In this document: piece by piece, positions 16,797 through 28,452 of the stretch | Layout: every line of letters starts with the position of its first letter | Numbering within the stretch: position 1 is the stretch's first letter | NCBI GenBank assembly: GCA_001899805.1 | Contig: MKWP01000015.1 | Coordinates: 744,001-808,000, forward strand | DNA from: Lysobacterales bacterium 66-474 | GTDB lineage: Bacteria > Pseudomonadota > Gammaproteobacteria > Xanthomonadales > Rhodanobacteraceae | Direction of reading: 5' to 3' | Length of the DNA: 64,000 nucleotides | Translations under genes and position numbers: made by a program | Notes under the pieces: generated by a model | The model's input: only the letters and a program-made list of their open reading frames with translations | The model's database searches: none | Told to the model about the DNA's origin: nothing

Positions 16797-17807
16797 ATGC
16801 GCGCCATCCAGCTTTCCGCCTTCGACCTCGATCACCTGCAACAGGTCGATCTGCCCGCCCCGCGCCCGGACCCGAACGAGGTGCTGGTGCGGATGCAGGC
16901 TGCCTCGCTCAATTTTCGCGACTCCATGGTCGTCAACGGTGAGCTCTATCGCAACGTCGCGCTGCCGATGGTGCCGGTGTCCGATGGCGCCGGCACGGTG
17001 CTGGAAGTCGGCGAGGCGGTCACCCGCTTCAAACCCGGCGACCGCGTCACCACGTTCTACAAGTCGCGCTGGATTGCCGGCGCGATGCGCCCGGAATGGG
17101 AAGGCGCCGAGATCGGCGGCCCCGAACCCGGCGTGATGCGCGAACTGGCCTGCTTCGACCAGTACTCGCTGGCGCGTGCGCCAGCGCACCTCTCCAGCGT
17201 GCAGGCCGCGACGTTGCCGATCGCCGCGCTGACTGCCTGGCAGGTGCTGGAAGAAGCCCACATCACCACCGGCCAGACCGTACTCCTGCTCGGCACCGGT
17301 GGCGTCTCGCTGTTCGCACTGCAATTCGCCAAATTGCGCGGCGCGCGGGCAATCCTGCTGTCGTCGAGCGACGACAAGCTGGCGCGCGCCAAATTGCTCG
17401 GCGCCGATGTCGGCATCAACTACAAGACGCATCCCGAATGGGGCGCGCTGGTGCGCGAAACCAGCGGCGGCGCGGGTGTGGATGCGGTGATCGAAACCAT
17501 CGGCGCGGCCACGTTGGCGCAATCGCTGGAGGCGGTGCGCATGCACGGCTTCATTGGCGTGCTCGGCTGGATCGGCGGCAACGAGGCAGCGTTGCCGCTG
17601 ACCCCGGTGGTACTGAAGCGTGTGCGCGTGCAGGGAATTTCCGTCGCGCCGCTGGAAGCACACGAACGCATGGTCGCGGCCATCGAAGCCACGGGGCTGG
17701 AACCGGTGATCGACCGCGTGTACGGCTTCGGGCAATTGCGCGAAGCCTTCGAACACATGGCCGCCGGCCGCCACTTCGGCAAGCTCGCGATCGACTTCAA
17801 CCGCTGA
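16797..17807 (+). CDS. Zinc-independent MDR alcohol dehydrogenase / quinone oxidoreductase-like
   Basis: Medium-chain dehydrogenase/reductase, 336 residues, with an N-terminal GroES-like domain and a Rossmann NAD(P)-binding domain (LLGTGGVSLFALQFAKLRGA, about 168-187). The catalytic-zinc cysteine and histidine pattern of classical alcohol dehydrogenases is not evident: the position after NFRD lacks the CH motif, and the structural zinc cysteine cluster is missing, so it belongs to the zinc-independent branch. Natural substrate unknown. ATG 16797 is preceded by CGGAG. It is followed after 11 bp by the hydrolase gene, likely one transcript under the divergent LysR protein. Confidence 0.85.
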   Translation: MRAIQLSAFDLDHLQQVDLPAPRPDPNEVLVRMQAASLNFRDSMVVNGELYRNVALPMVPVSDGAGTVLEVGEAVTRFKPGDRVTTFYKSRWIAGAMRPEWEGAEIGGPEPGVMRELACFDQYSLARAPAHLSSVQAATLPIAALTAWQVLEEAHITTGQTVLLLGTGGVSLFALQFAKLRGARAILLSSSDDKLARAKLLGADVGINYKTHPEWGALVRETSGGAGVDAVIETIGAATLAQSLEAVRMHGFIGVLGWIGGNEAALPLTPVVLKRVRVQGISVAPLEAHERMVAAIEATGLEPVIDRVYGFGQLREAFEHMAAGRHFGKLAIDFNR

Positions 17808-17818
17808 GGCGCCTTCCC

Positions 17819-18682
17819 ATGCAAATCCTGCCAACCCTGCACGGTATCGGCCGCGCCTTTCTCGCCATGGCCACGCTGACTTTCGCAACGCTCGCGCACG
17901 GCGCGGGCGCGTCGCCCGATATCCGTCTGTACGCACTCGACTGCGGCCATCTGCATTTCCAGGACATGCGCATGTTCGACGACAGCGGCGCACTGGATGG
18001 CAAACACGGCGACATGTCGGCGCCGTGTTTCCTGATCGTGCATCCCAAGGGCATCCTGCTGTGGGACACCGGCCTCGGTGACGCCATCGCCGCCGACCCC
18101 GATGGCGTCGAGCTGGCGCCGGGCATTCGCGCCACGGTGCCGGTGACGCTGGTTTCACAACTCGCAAAACTCGGCTTGAAGCCTTCCGACATCGACTACC
18201 TGGCGTTCTCGCACTGGCACGAAGACCACACCGGCAACGCCAACCTGTTCGGCAAGGCCATATGGATCCTGCAGCGCAAGGAACTGGCTGCGGCGACCGG
18301 GCACACGCCGCCACCCTTCGAGCCACTGCCGCCGGTCAGCGCCTGGCGCAACGCGCGCAAGCGCATCATCGACGGCGACGCGGATGTGTTCGGTGATGGC
18401 ACCGTGCGCCTGTTGCTGATGCCCGGTCACACCCCGGGCCATCAGGTCCTGGAGATCCATCTGGCACATGCCGGTAACGTGCTGCTCAGCGGCGACCTGT
18501 ACCACTCGCGCGAGAACCGCCAGCTGCGCCGCGTGCCGCGCGTGAATACCAATCGCGCCGCCACGCTCGCCTCGATGGACCGCTTCGAAGCCATCGCCAA
18601 ACGCGACCGCGCACGCGTGGTGATCCAGCACGATCCCCGCGATATCGCCCTGCTGCCGAAGTTTCCGGACTATCTGCATTGA
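17819..18682 (+). CDS. Exported metallo-beta-lactamase-fold hydrolase, AHL-lactonase-like
   Basis: 287 residues with a Sec signal peptide (hydrophobic core about 10-26, cleavage near AHGAG) and an N-acyl-homoserine-lactonase-type MBL domain. Metal ligands are visible: SHWHEDHTGN (His132, His134, Asp136, His137), PGHTPGH (His204), SGDLYHS (Asp226) and IQHDP (His271). The AttM/AiiA-like family hydrolyses lactones, including quorum-sensing signals, but members with other lactone substrates are common. It differs from cytoplasmic AiiA in being periplasmic. Cotranscribed with the dehydrogenase, so a lactone produced or consumed by that enzyme is an alternative substrate. Confidence 0.8.
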   Translation: MQILPTLHGIGRAFLAMATLTFATLAHGAGASPDIRLYALDCGHLHFQDMRMFDDSGALDGKHGDMSAPCFLIVHPKGILLWDTGLGDAIAADPDGVELAPGIRATVPVTLVSQLAKLGLKPSDIDYLAFSHWHEDHTGNANLFGKAIWILQRKELAAATGHTPPPFEPLPPVSAWRNARKRIIDGDADVFGDGTVRLLLMPGHTPGHQVLEIHLAHAGNVLLSGDLYHSRENRQLRRVPRVNTNRAATLASMDRFEAIAKRDRARVVIQHDPRDIALLPKFPDYLH

Positions 18683-18700
18683 CCCTCGGCCGGCAGCGGG

Positions 18701-19723
18701 TCAACTTCCCATTTTTTGTCCGGTCATGCGACGGTAATCGCGCAACACCTCGTCCATCACCCGGCTGGTGCGCGCCGCACTCTCGCCGGTGGACGGGCAG
18801 GCGCCGGGCTGGCCTGTGAGTTCGGCGACGATGGTTTCGATCAGGGGCTGCTGGATGTGGGCCGGATTCTCGACACGGAACTCGCGCACGCCATCGGCAT
18901 TCTCCAACCGTATCGGGCCGTCCCCGAAAGTGGCGAACGACAGCCGCCCGGCGTCGCCGATCACCTCGATGTTGTCTTGCCGCTGCGCGGCATCGAAGGT
19001 CCACAAGCCGGTGCCGAGCATGCCGTTGTCGAACGCGAACGACATCGCCACCGTGTCTTCGGCCGGATAGGCGCCGCGCTGGTTGCTGGCGTGGCCGCAG
19101 ACTTCGGTGATCGGTCCGAACAGCCAGTCGAGGAGGTCCAGCGTGTGGCAGCCGAGGTCCATGAACAGGCCACCACCGGAAATCTCCGGGCGTACGTGCC
19201 AATGCGTCCCTTGCGGATCGTCGTAGCGCGGGTGATGCGGTTTGGCGTACACCACATGCAGCGCGCGCGGCGCGCCGATGGCGCGATCTCGGAACAACAA
19301 TTCGCGCACCCGAGCGAAACGGGGAAGCGCGCGCCGATAGTAGGCAACGAAGACCGGTACGCCGGCGTCGCGACCGGCCCGCACGATGGCTTCGCACTCG
19401 GTGAAATCCATCGCCATGGGTTTTTCCACGTACACCGGCTTGCCCGCGGCAATCGCCATCAAGGCATACAGCTCGTGCGTCGAAGGCGGCGTGGCCACGT
19501 ACACCGCGTCGATTTCCGGGTCGGCGACCAGAGCGGCCGCGTCGCCGTACCAGCGCGGCACGCCGTGGCGTTGCGCGTAGTCACGCGCCTTGTCGGCATC
19601 CCGGCGCATGACCGCAGCGAGCCGCGAATGCGGCGCCTTCTGGAAGCCGGGGCCGCTTTTCACCTCGGTGACGTTGCCGCAACCAATGATGCCCCAACCT
19701 ATGTCGCGGGCCGGCGCGTTCAT
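18701..19723 (-). CDS. Gfo/Idh/MocA-family oxidoreductase
   Basis: NAD(P)-dependent sugar or polyol oxidoreductase, 340 residues. Rossmann motif GIIGCGNVTE near residue 10, the family EKPMA lysine motif (VYVEKPMAMDFTECE) and the C-terminal domain segment GGGLFMDLGCHTLDLLDWLFG are all present. Substrate unknown. ATG 19723 lies 4 bp after the ribD stop, so it is probably expressed as the last gene of glyA-nrdR-ribD, although nothing links it to riboflavin. Convergent with the MBL hydrolase gene. Confidence 0.9.
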   Translation of the reverse strand: MNAPARDIGWGIIGCGNVTEVKSGPGFQKAPHSRLAAVMRRDADKARDYAQRHGVPRWYGDAAALVADPEIDAVYVATPPSTHELYALMAIAAGKPVYVEKPMAMDFTECEAIVRAGRDAGVPVFVAYYRRALPRFARVRELLFRDRAIGAPRALHVVYAKPHHPRYDDPQGTHWHVRPEISGGGLFMDLGCHTLDLLDWLFGPITEVCGHASNQRGAYPAEDTVAMSFAFDNGMLGTGLWTFDAAQRQDNIEVIGDAGRLSFATFGDGPIRLENADGVREFRVENPAHIQQPLIETIVAELTGQPGACPSTGESAARTSRVMDEVLRDYRRMTGQKMGS

Positions 19724-19727
19724 CGCA

Positions 19728-21020
19728 TCACGGCCTGAGCAGCAGGCGCTGGTCTTGCCCGATCGCGCGCCGATCGACCACGCGCCAGTCACGACGATCG
19801 GCCATCGACGCCAACGGCGGCAGGCCCAGCAACGGACGCGCGCTGTCGCCCAACAGCACCGGCGCGACATACAGCAGCAGCTCGTCGACGAGGTCCGCAT
19901 CGAGCAGCGCGCCGCACAAGGTGGGGCCGGCTTCCACCTGCAATTCGTTGACTCCGCGCGCGGCGAGCAGCTTCAATACTGCGTCGAGATCGAAGCGGCC
20001 TTTTGCATCACATTCGGCCGCCGCCAGTTCAACCCGTGCGTAATGATCATCCACGGGCTTCGCATCGGGCGAATGCAATGCCAGTGTTGGTGCGCTGCTG
20101 TCGAGCAGATGCGCACCGGGTGGCAAGGCGTCGAGGCGTGCGTCGAGCACCACACGTAGCGGCTTGAAGCTTTTCCCCTCTCCCTCCCGGTACGGCCGCG
20201 GTCCATGGCCAACAGCTCCGTGGTGGCCCGAAGGGCCGGGTGAGGGTTCGGTTGTTGTGTTGTCGCCCGTCGAACCCTCACCCCAGCACTGCGCGCTCGG
20301 CGCTACGCGCCGCCTCTCCCGGTGGGAGAGGGGTTCAAGACGGGGCAACCGCACCGTCAGCCGCGGATCATCCACTCGCGCGGTACCGGCGCCCGTGAGG
20401 ATCGCCGAGCTGCGCGCGCGCCAACGCTGCACGTCGGCGCGCGCGGCTTCGCCGGTGATCCACTTCGATTCGCCGTTGGCCAGTGCGGTGCGGCCATCCA
20501 GACTCATCGCCAGCTTCACCCGCACCCACGGCCGGCCGCGTTCGAAGCGTGAGAAAAAACCTCGATTCAATTCGCGCGCAGCGTCGCGCATCAGGCCTTG
20601 CTCCACCGCCATACCGGCGTCGCGCAAGCGCCCCAGACCTGCACCGACCACTTTCGGATTGGGATCTTCCGAAGCGGTCACCACGCGCACGATGCCGGCT
20701 TCGATCAGCGCATCGGCGCACGGTGGCGTGCGGCCATGGTGCGAACAAGGTTCGAGCGTGACGTAGGCGGTCGCGCCACGCGCGCGTTCGCCCGCGGCGC
20801 GCAACGCGAATACTTCCGCGTGCGGTTCACCGGCGCGCTGGTGCCAGCCTTCACCGATGATTTCGCCATCGCGCTCGATTACGCAACCCACGCGCGGGTT
20901 GGGCTGGGTCGTGGACAGGCCGCGTTCGGCCAGCCGCAGCGCGCGCGCCATCATTACGTGATCGGCTGCGGAGAAACCGGGACTCGGGACTCGGGACTCG
21001 GGACTCGAAAGACCAGTCAT
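19728..21020 (-). CDS. ribD: Bifunctional diaminohydroxyphosphoribosylaminopyrimidine deaminase / reductase, with in-frame repeat insertion
   Basis: Second and third steps of riboflavin synthesis. The deaminase domain has the zinc site HAEVFAL and PCSHHGRTPPC; the reductase domain has KLAMSLDGRTA, WITGE and VEAGPTLCGALL. At 430 residues it is about 60 longer than usual. The excess lies between LTVRLP and FKPLRVVLD and is encoded by a copy of the palindromic intergenic repeat (20175-20333), inserted without breaking the frame. The 5' end also crosses four GGGACTC-type heptads if ATG 21020 is used; ATG 20954 or 20951 (MMARALRLAERG) are alternatives but would drop residues that normally precede this helix. 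Clustered with glyA and nrdR, apart from the rest of the rib genes. Confidence 0.92.
   Translation of the reverse strand: MTGLSSPESRVPSPGFSAADHVMMARALRLAERGLSTTQPNPRVGCVIERDGEIIGEGWHQRAGEPHAEVFALRAAGERARGATAYVTLEPCSHHGRTPPCADALIEAGIVRVVTASEDPNPKVVGAGLGRLRDAGMAVEQGLMRDAARELNRGFFSRFERGRPWVRVKLAMSLDGRTALANGESKWITGEAARADVQRWRARSSAILTGAGTARVDDPRLTVRLPRLEPLSHRERRRVAPSAQCWGEGSTGDNTTTEPSPGPSGHHGAVGHGPRPYREGEGKSFKPLRVVLDARLDALPPGAHLLDSSAPTLALHSPDAKPVDDHYARVELAAAECDAKGRFDLDAVLKLLAARGVNELQVEAGPTLCGALLDADLVDELLLYVAPVLLGDSARPLLGLPPLASMADRRDWRVVDRRAIGQDQRLLLRP
20175..20333. repeat. Palindromic intergenic repeat inserted inside ribD
   Basis: About 160 bp, bounded by CCCCTCTCCCTCCCGG and CCTCTCCCGGTGGGAGAGGGG, with CCTCACCC/GGGTGAGG motifs inside. 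Same family as the repeats at 38098-38242, 48725-48838, 51534-51655 and 55609-55725. Length is compatible with a multiple of three, and the ribD frame stays open across it. Confidence 0.85.
20979..21006. repeat. Heptanucleotide tandem repeat, 4 x GGGACTC, at the 5' end of ribD
   Basis: Four perfect copies of the same heptad as at 13575-13627, falling between candidate ribD starts ATG 21020 and ATG 20954. Gain or loss of one unit would shift the reading frame if the upstream start is used. Confidence 0.95.
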
Positions 21021-21047
21021 CGCTTGATGCTCAATCTGGAATCAATT

Positions 21048-21135
21048 CCGTTCGCGTTGAGCGTAGTTCGCACAGCGAGCGGAGTCGAAACGTCCTTCGA
21101 CTTCGGCCCTTCGGGCCTACGCTCAGGACGAACGG
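21048..21135. repeat. Inverted-repeat intergenic element between nrdR and ribD
   Basis: Arms CCGTTCGCGTTGAGCGTAG and CTACGCTCAGGACGAACGG pair imperfectly across 88 bp. Inner palindromic segments (CGAGCGGAGTCG; CTTCGGCCCTTCGGGCC) add secondary stems. It fills most of the 132-bp gap between the nrdR stop and the ribD start; no gene is seen there. Confidence 0.75.
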
Positions 21136-21152
21136 ATTTGTAGCAAGATTGC

Positions 21153-21677
21153 TCAGCGCTTCTTGTTCTTGTCGATCGGCACCACCGCGCCGCCAATCAG
21201 CGGCAACTGGCTTTCGCTGGCGGGCAGCTCGTGTTCCAGCCGGTCCAGTTCCTCACGGAAGTCGGCGACATCCTCGAACGAGCGGTACACCGAGGCATAG
21301 CGCACGTAGCCGACGTGGTCGAGCTTGCGCAGTTCGGCCATCACCAGCTCGCCGATCCGGCGCGACGGCAATTCGCGTTCGGTGCTGACACGCAACTGCC
21401 GCACCACCGCGCGCACCGCGGCTTCGATCTTTTCTTCGGTGACCGGCCGCTTGTGCAGCGCGCGGTCGAATCCGGTGCGCAGCTTGCGCGCGTCGAAGGC
21501 CTCGCGCCGGCCATCGCCCTTGATGATCGCAGGCAATTTCAGCTCCACCGTTTCCAGCGTCGAAAACCGCTCGCCACACGACGGGCATTCACGCCGCCGG
21601 CGGATGGTCGAGCCTTCCTCCGAAACGCGCGAATCGATCACGCGGGTGTCGATGTTCTGGCAGAAGGGGCAATGCAT
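21153..21677 (-). CDS. nrdR: Transcriptional repressor NrdR
   Basis: Zinc-ribbon/ATP-cone regulator that represses ribonucleotide reductase genes, 174 residues. Zinc ligands are Cys3, Cys6, Cys31 and Cys34 (CPFC...CPSC), and the ATP-cone runs from about 49 to 139 ([24 protein letters not shown]). The extra C-terminal tail is charged and ends KNKKR. The gene is 3 bp downstream of glyA and 132 bp upstream of ribD, the widespread glyA-nrdR-ribD order. Start ATG 21677 is required for the first zinc cysteine. Confidence 0.96.
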   Translation of the reverse strand: MHCPFCQNIDTRVIDSRVSEEGSTIRRRRECPSCGERFSTLETVELKLPAIIKGDGRREAFDARKLRTGFDRALHKRPVTEEKIEAAVRAVVRQLRVSTERELPSRRIGELVMAELRKLDHVGYVRYASVYRSFEDVADFREELDRLEHELPASESQLPLIGGAVVPIDKNKKR

Positions 21678-21680
21678 GCG

Positions 21681-22949
21681 TCAGGTGTAAACGGGGAATT
21701 TTGCGCATTGCGCATTCACCAGCGCGCGCACGTTGTCGATGACCTTGTCGTCATTCGGCGCATCCAGCACGTCGGCGACCCAGCCCGCGAGCTCGATGCA
21801 ATCGGCTTCCTTGTAGCCGCGGGTGGTCACCGCGGGTGTGCCGATGCGCAGGCCGGACGTCACGAACGGCTTCTGTGGATCGTTCGGCACCGCGTTCTTG
21901 TTGACCGTGATGTGGGCCTTGCCGAGCGCGGCTTCCGCGTCCTTGCCGGTGATCGGCTTGCCGATCAGGTCCACCAGCATCAAGTGGTCTTCGGTGCCGC
22001 CCGAAACGATCTTGTAGCCGCGCTCGATCAATTTCTTTGCCATCGCCTTGGCGTTCTTGACGACCTGTTTTTGATATTCCTTGAACGAAGGCTCCAGCGC
22101 CTCCTTGAACGCCACGGCTTTCGCGGCGATCACGTGCATCAGCGGGCCGCCCTGCAAACCGGGGAACACGATGGACTGCAGTTTCTTCGTGATGTCCTCG
22201 GCGTGTTCGCCCATCGCGGAGTTCTTGGCGACGACCAGGCCACCACGCGGACCGCGCAGGGTCTTGTGCGTGGTCGAGGTCACGACATGCGCGTGCGGTA
22301 GCGGCGACGGATACACGCCTGCGGCAACCAGGCCCGCGACGTGCGCCATGTCCACGAACAGGTACGCGCCGACCTTGTCGGCGATCGCGCGGAAGCGCGC
22401 CCAATCCATCACCTGCGAATACGCGCTGAAGCCCGCCACGACCATCTTCGGCTTGTGTTCGAGCGCGAGCTTTTCTACCGCGTCGTAATCGACCAGGCCC
22501 TCGTCGTCCACGCCGTACTGCACGGCGTTGAAGATCTTGCCGGACAGGTTCGGCTTGGCACCGTGGGTCAGATGCCCGCCGTGCGCGAGACTCATGCCGA
22601 GGATGGTGTCGCCCGGCTGCAGCAGCGCGAAATACACCGCTTGGTTCGCCTGCGAACCCGAATGCGGCTGCACATTGGCATAATCGCAATCGAACAACTG
22701 CTTCAGGCGTTCGATCGCCAGCGCTTCGGCGACGTCGACGTACCGGCAGCCGCCGTAATAGCGCTTGCCCGGATAGCCTTCCGCGTATTTGTTGGTGAGC
22801 ACCGAACCCTGCGCTTCCATCACGCGCGGGCTCGCGTAATTCTCACTGGCAATCAGCTCGACGTGGTCTTCCTGGCGCTGCTTCTCTTCCATGATCGCGC
22901 TGGCAAGGGCATCGTCGTAACCGGCAATCCGCATTTCGTGGCTGTACAT
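21681..22949 (-). CDS. glyA: Serine hydroxymethyltransferase
   Basis: PLP enzyme converting serine and tetrahydrofolate to glycine and 5,10-methylene-THF, 422 residues. The PLP lysine is Lys229 in [14 protein letters not shown], the same number as in E. coli; Asp200 (FVDMAHVAG) contacts the PLP ring nitrogen, and [10 protein letters not shown] and [13 protein letters not shown] are diagnostic. First gene of the glyA-nrdR-ribD-oxidoreductase cluster. The 111-bp gap to the divergent hydrolase gene at 23061 probably holds promoters for both directions; no riboswitch was seen. Confidence 0.98.
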   Translation of the reverse strand: MYSHEMRIAGYDDALASAIMEEKQRQEDHVELIASENYASPRVMEAQGSVLTNKYAEGYPGKRYYGGCRYVDVAEALAIERLKQLFDCDYANVQPHSGSQANQAVYFALLQPGDTILGMSLAHGGHLTHGAKPNLSGKIFNAVQYGVDDEGLVDYDAVEKLALEHKPKMVVAGFSAYSQVMDWARFRAIADKVGAYLFVDMAHVAGLVAAGVYPSPLPHAHVVTSTTHKTLRGPRGGLVVAKNSAMGEHAEDITKKLQSIVFPGLQGGPLMHVIAAKAVAFKEALEPSFKEYQKQVVKNAKAMAKKLIERGYKIVSGGTEDHLMLVDLIGKPITGKDAEAALGKAHITVNKNAVPNDPQKPFVTSGLRIGTPAVTTRGYKEADCIELAGWVADVLDAPNDDKVIDNVRALVNAQCAKFPVYT

Positions 22950-23060
22950 CGCGATCCTCTGGCAGGCGTGTGGCGAAGCGGAATCTTAGCTCTTCCCGCG
23001 CGCGGATGCCGGTCCCCGTACCCTTACAATTGACGTCTTTGCAATTTCCGGAGCCCGTGG

Positions 23061-24137
23061 ATGAGAGTTTATTTGCCTTGGATCGCCGTTCTGTCTGGTT
23101 TGGCCTTGACGTTGCTGCTCGCGCCCCTGACCGCCTTGGCGCAAACAGCATCCGGCGTCGGCTTCGACCCGATCACGATCCACGATCCGGTCAATGGCGG
23201 CACGATGCCGGGCTACGTGTTCTATCCGACGCGCGAGGCCAGTCGCGTGACGTGGCGCGGACCGTACGAACTGCACGCCACGCCCGATGCGCCTGCCGTC
23301 CCCGGCGCCAAACCGCTGGTGGTGATTTCGCATGGCCACGGCGGTTCCGACCTCGGCCACCACGACCTCGCGGTGTATCTCGCCAGCCACGGTTTCGTCG
23401 TGGCCACGCTGGAACATCCCGGGGACAACTTCCACGACATGAGCGGCACCGGTACCTCCGCCGTGCTGGATGGCCGGCCGATCCAGGTGAAGGCCACGAT
23501 AAGCATGTTGCTCGGAGACCAGCATTGGAAAGCGCTGATCGATCCGGCCCGCATCGGCGTGGCCGGATTTTCCGCGGGCGGCTACACCGCCCTGATGGTC
23601 GTCGGCGCCGTGCCACGCTTCGATCGCTTCATTCCCTATTGCCAGCGCCATCCCGAAGACACCGGCACGTGCGGCACGCCCGACCAGATCGCCGCGATGC
23701 TGCGCGAATCCGGGCAGCCAACGATGGAGGCGTACATGGGCGCGGTGCAAAAAGACCTCGCCCGCTGGGGCGCGACCGCCGATCCGCGCGTGCAGGCCGC
23801 CTTCGTGATGGCGCCGCTGGGCCTGGTCTTCGACAAGGCAGGCCTGGCATCGATCGATCGGCCGGTCTTCCTGTATTACGGCGAGCACGACGAGGTTCTT
23901 CCGCCGAAGTACAACGTCCTGCATATCGCGCCATTGATCAAGACGCTGGCCGGCATCACGATGATCCCGAAAGCCGGCCACTACGTGTTCCTGTCGCCGT
24001 GCTCCCCGCAATTGACCAGGGATGCGCCGGACATTTGCATCGATCCGCCGGGCGTGGATCGCGTTGCGGCCCATCGGCAGATCGACACCGACGCGCTGGC
24101 GTTCTTCCGCAAGACCTTGGGCACATCCACGCATTGA
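23061..24137 (+). CDS. Exported alpha/beta-hydrolase (dienelactone hydrolase / PAF-acetylhydrolase-like)
   Basis: 358-residue protein with a signal peptide (hydrophobic core about 5-25, cleavage near ALAQ) and an alpha/beta-hydrolase fold. The oxyanion strand is [18 protein letters not shown]; the nucleophile elbow is GFSAGGY (Ser around residue 171). The acid is probably in YYGEHDEVL and the catalytic His in KAGHYVF. Several cysteines ([24 protein letters not shown]) could form disulfides in the periplasm. Substrate unknown. Followed after 31 bp by an aldo/keto reductase on the same strand. Confidence 0.8.
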   Translation: MRVYLPWIAVLSGLALTLLLAPLTALAQTASGVGFDPITIHDPVNGGTMPGYVFYPTREASRVTWRGPYELHATPDAPAVPGAKPLVVISHGHGGSDLGHHDLAVYLASHGFVVATLEHPGDNFHDMSGTGTSAVLDGRPIQVKATISMLLGDQHWKALIDPARIGVAGFSAGGYTALMVVGAVPRFDRFIPYCQRHPEDTGTCGTPDQIAAMLRESGQPTMEAYMGAVQKDLARWGATADPRVQAAFVMAPLGLVFDKAGLASIDRPVFLYYGEHDEVLPPKYNVLHIAPLIKTLAGITMIPKAGHYVFLSPCSPQLTRDAPDICIDPPGVDRVAAHRQIDTDALAFFRKTLGTSTH

Positions 24138-24168
24138 ATTCACCGTGCAGCCAAAAGAGGGATCATCG

Positions 24169-25164
<996 letters not shown>

Positions 25165-25177
25165 GCAACCGGCGGCG

Positions 25178-26053
25178 TCAAGAGTGCGACAAGGAAATCG
25201 GCGGCCGCATATCGCGCCGGTACAGCGCCGACACCATCACGTAGCTGATGATCATCAGCAGCAGCCACGAGCCGATCTTTTCCGGTGGCACGACGTGCCA
25301 CGCGCGGTGCTGCGCGGGATACATCCACGCACGCGTGAAGGTGCCGAGGTTCTCGGCGAACCAGATGAACAACGCAACCAGCATGAAGCCGAGCAGCAAC
25401 GGCATGCGGCGATACTTGCGACGCACCCGGTAATGCACCCAGCAGGGTCCGAACAGCCACGCCACCGCGACGAACAGCAGCCAGCGGAAATCGATGCCGT
25501 AATGGTCGGTGAAGAAATTCAGGTAAATCGCCGCCGCCAGCAACGTGGTGTGGTTCCAGCGCGGATGCCGGGTAAAACGAAACTCGAACAGCCGCCACGC
25601 CCGCGCGATGTAACTGCCCACCGATGCGTACATGAAGCCGGTGAACAGCGGCACCGCGCCGATGTGCAGGATCGACGCGCCCGGATATACCCATGACCCG
25701 GTCGCGGTCTTGAACAGTTCCATCAGCGTGCCGGTGACGTGGAACAGCACGATCACCAGCGCCTCGCGGCGGGTTTCGAGACCGCTCGCCAGCAGCACGA
25801 TCTGGATCGCCACCGCCATCAAGGTCACGAAGTCGTAGCGGCCCAGCGGCGCATCGGCGGGCCAGAACATCCAGGTCGCGATCAGCAGCGCCAGCATCAA
25901 CCCACCGAACAGGCACGCCCAGGCCTGCTTCACCCCGAACCAGAACAGTTCGTGCAGGAACACCGTGAGCCTTCCGCCGCGCGAAGCACGCGCCGCGAGG
26001 CGCCGGTCGAGACCATGCCAACCCAGCCGGGCTGCGCGCAAGGCGGCGATCAT
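25178..26053 (-). CDS. DUF817 family integral membrane protein
   Basis: 291 residues with seven to nine predicted transmembrane helices and conserved polar segments such as YPGASILHIGAVPLFTGFMYASVGSYI and WFAENLGTFTRAWMYPAQ. These mark the DUF817 (YoaT-like) family, whose function is unknown. The N-terminus is basic and cytoplasmic. Convergent with the aldo/keto reductase. The 530-bp region on its other side up to ettA holds repeats (see 26188-26433 and 26476-26529) and no credible gene. Confidence 0.82.
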   Translation of the reverse strand: MIAALRAARLGWHGLDRRLAARASRGGRLTVFLHELFWFGVKQAWACLFGGLMLALLIATWMFWPADAPLGRYDFVTLMAVAIQIVLLASGLETRREALVIVLFHVTGTLMELFKTATGSWVYPGASILHIGAVPLFTGFMYASVGSYIARAWRLFEFRFTRHPRWNHTTLLAAAIYLNFFTDHYGIDFRWLLFVAVAWLFGPCWVHYRVRRKYRRMPLLLGFMLVALFIWFAENLGTFTRAWMYPAQHRAWHVVPPEKIGSWLLLMIISYVMVSALYRRDMRPPISLSHS

Positions 26054-26187
26054 GACGTGCTCCCGCTTGATTGAATCAGGCCCATGGGCGTTCCCGGATT
26101 CCCGGGGCGATGGTACCGATTGCCGGCGCCTCGTGCTTGGCGCAAACAGCCCCGACCCGTCATAATGCGCGGTTCTACCTGATCGCA

Positions 26188-26433
26188 GGCCATGGATGGC
26201 TGGTCGACGAAGTGAAAACCGCGCCGTTGCGTGACGCCACGGCGCGCAGCAGAACGGCGGAGCAAGCGCCGCATGTTCGAGCGCACGGATGCGCGAGTTC
26301 GGCGCGGCCGCCGTTCTGCGAGCACCGCGGGGAGTTTCGGCAACACGATGTTGCCGAAACCGTCACGCCCGGCGCAATGGCTTTGGTTACTTTCCCCGAA
26401 AGGAAAGTAACCCGCTCGCCGGGAGGCGAGCGG
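26188..26433. repeat. Structured dispersed repeat, copy 1 (three perfect hairpins)
   Basis: About 246 bp beginning GGCCATGGATGGC and ending CGCTCGCC-GGGA-GGCGAGCG. Three successive perfect hairpins: GTTTCGGCAAC/GTTGCCGAAAC (26334-26360), GGTTACTTTCC/GGAAAGTAACC (26385-26412) and CGCTCGCC/GGCGAGCG (26413-26432). A diverged second copy lies at 33619-33869 with compensatory stem changes. Short open frames across it look like by-products of GC bias. Confidence 0.88.
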
Positions 26434-26475
26434 AATCAAGACATGGATGTCGATTTTCGAACAGGCAAAATCAAA

Positions 26476-26529
26476 ATGGATTCCGGGTTCTGTTCGCGAT
26501 GAATCCGCGAACAGCCCCGGAATGACGAC
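26476..26529. repeat. Partial copy of the CGTCATTCC...GGAATGACG repeat
   Basis: Carries the right half of the element seen complete at 28287-28402 and 46014-46127: ATTCCGGGTTC, a central hairpin TTCGCGATGAATCCGCGAA, then GCCCCGGAATGACG. It sits directly upstream of ettA, before the GAGAGAG ribosome binding site. Confidence 0.7.
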
Positions 26530-26583
26530 GGAAAAGTTCGGGTTTCCGCCAGAACCACGCGCAAACAAAAGAGAGAGTCGCCC

Positions 26584-28245
<1,662 letters not shown>

Positions 28246-28286
28246 AGACTCGGGACCCGGGACTCGGTGAGAGCATAAAATCCTGT

Positions 28287-28402
28287 CGTCATTCCGGAGC
28301 GGGCCGCAGGCCCGAATCCGGAATCGGTTTGACTTCGGTAGCGTTGCGACACCGATTCCGGGTTCCGTCCGCGATGGAGCTGCGGCCGGCCCCGGAATGA
28401 CG
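28287..28402. repeat. MITE-like repeat CGTCATTCCGG...CCGGAATGACG
   Basis: 116 bp with terminal inverted repeats CGTCATTCCGG / CCGGAATGACG and a second internal pair around ACCGATTCCGG. Same element at 46014-46127 and half a copy at 26476-26529. Together with a degenerate GGGACTC run (28247-28266), it fills the gap between ettA and the MBL gene. Confidence 0.85.
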
Positions 28403-28452
28403 AAGTGCTAGATTGTCGAGGGCCGCATTTCACCCGGCGTCGCGCCAACCCG

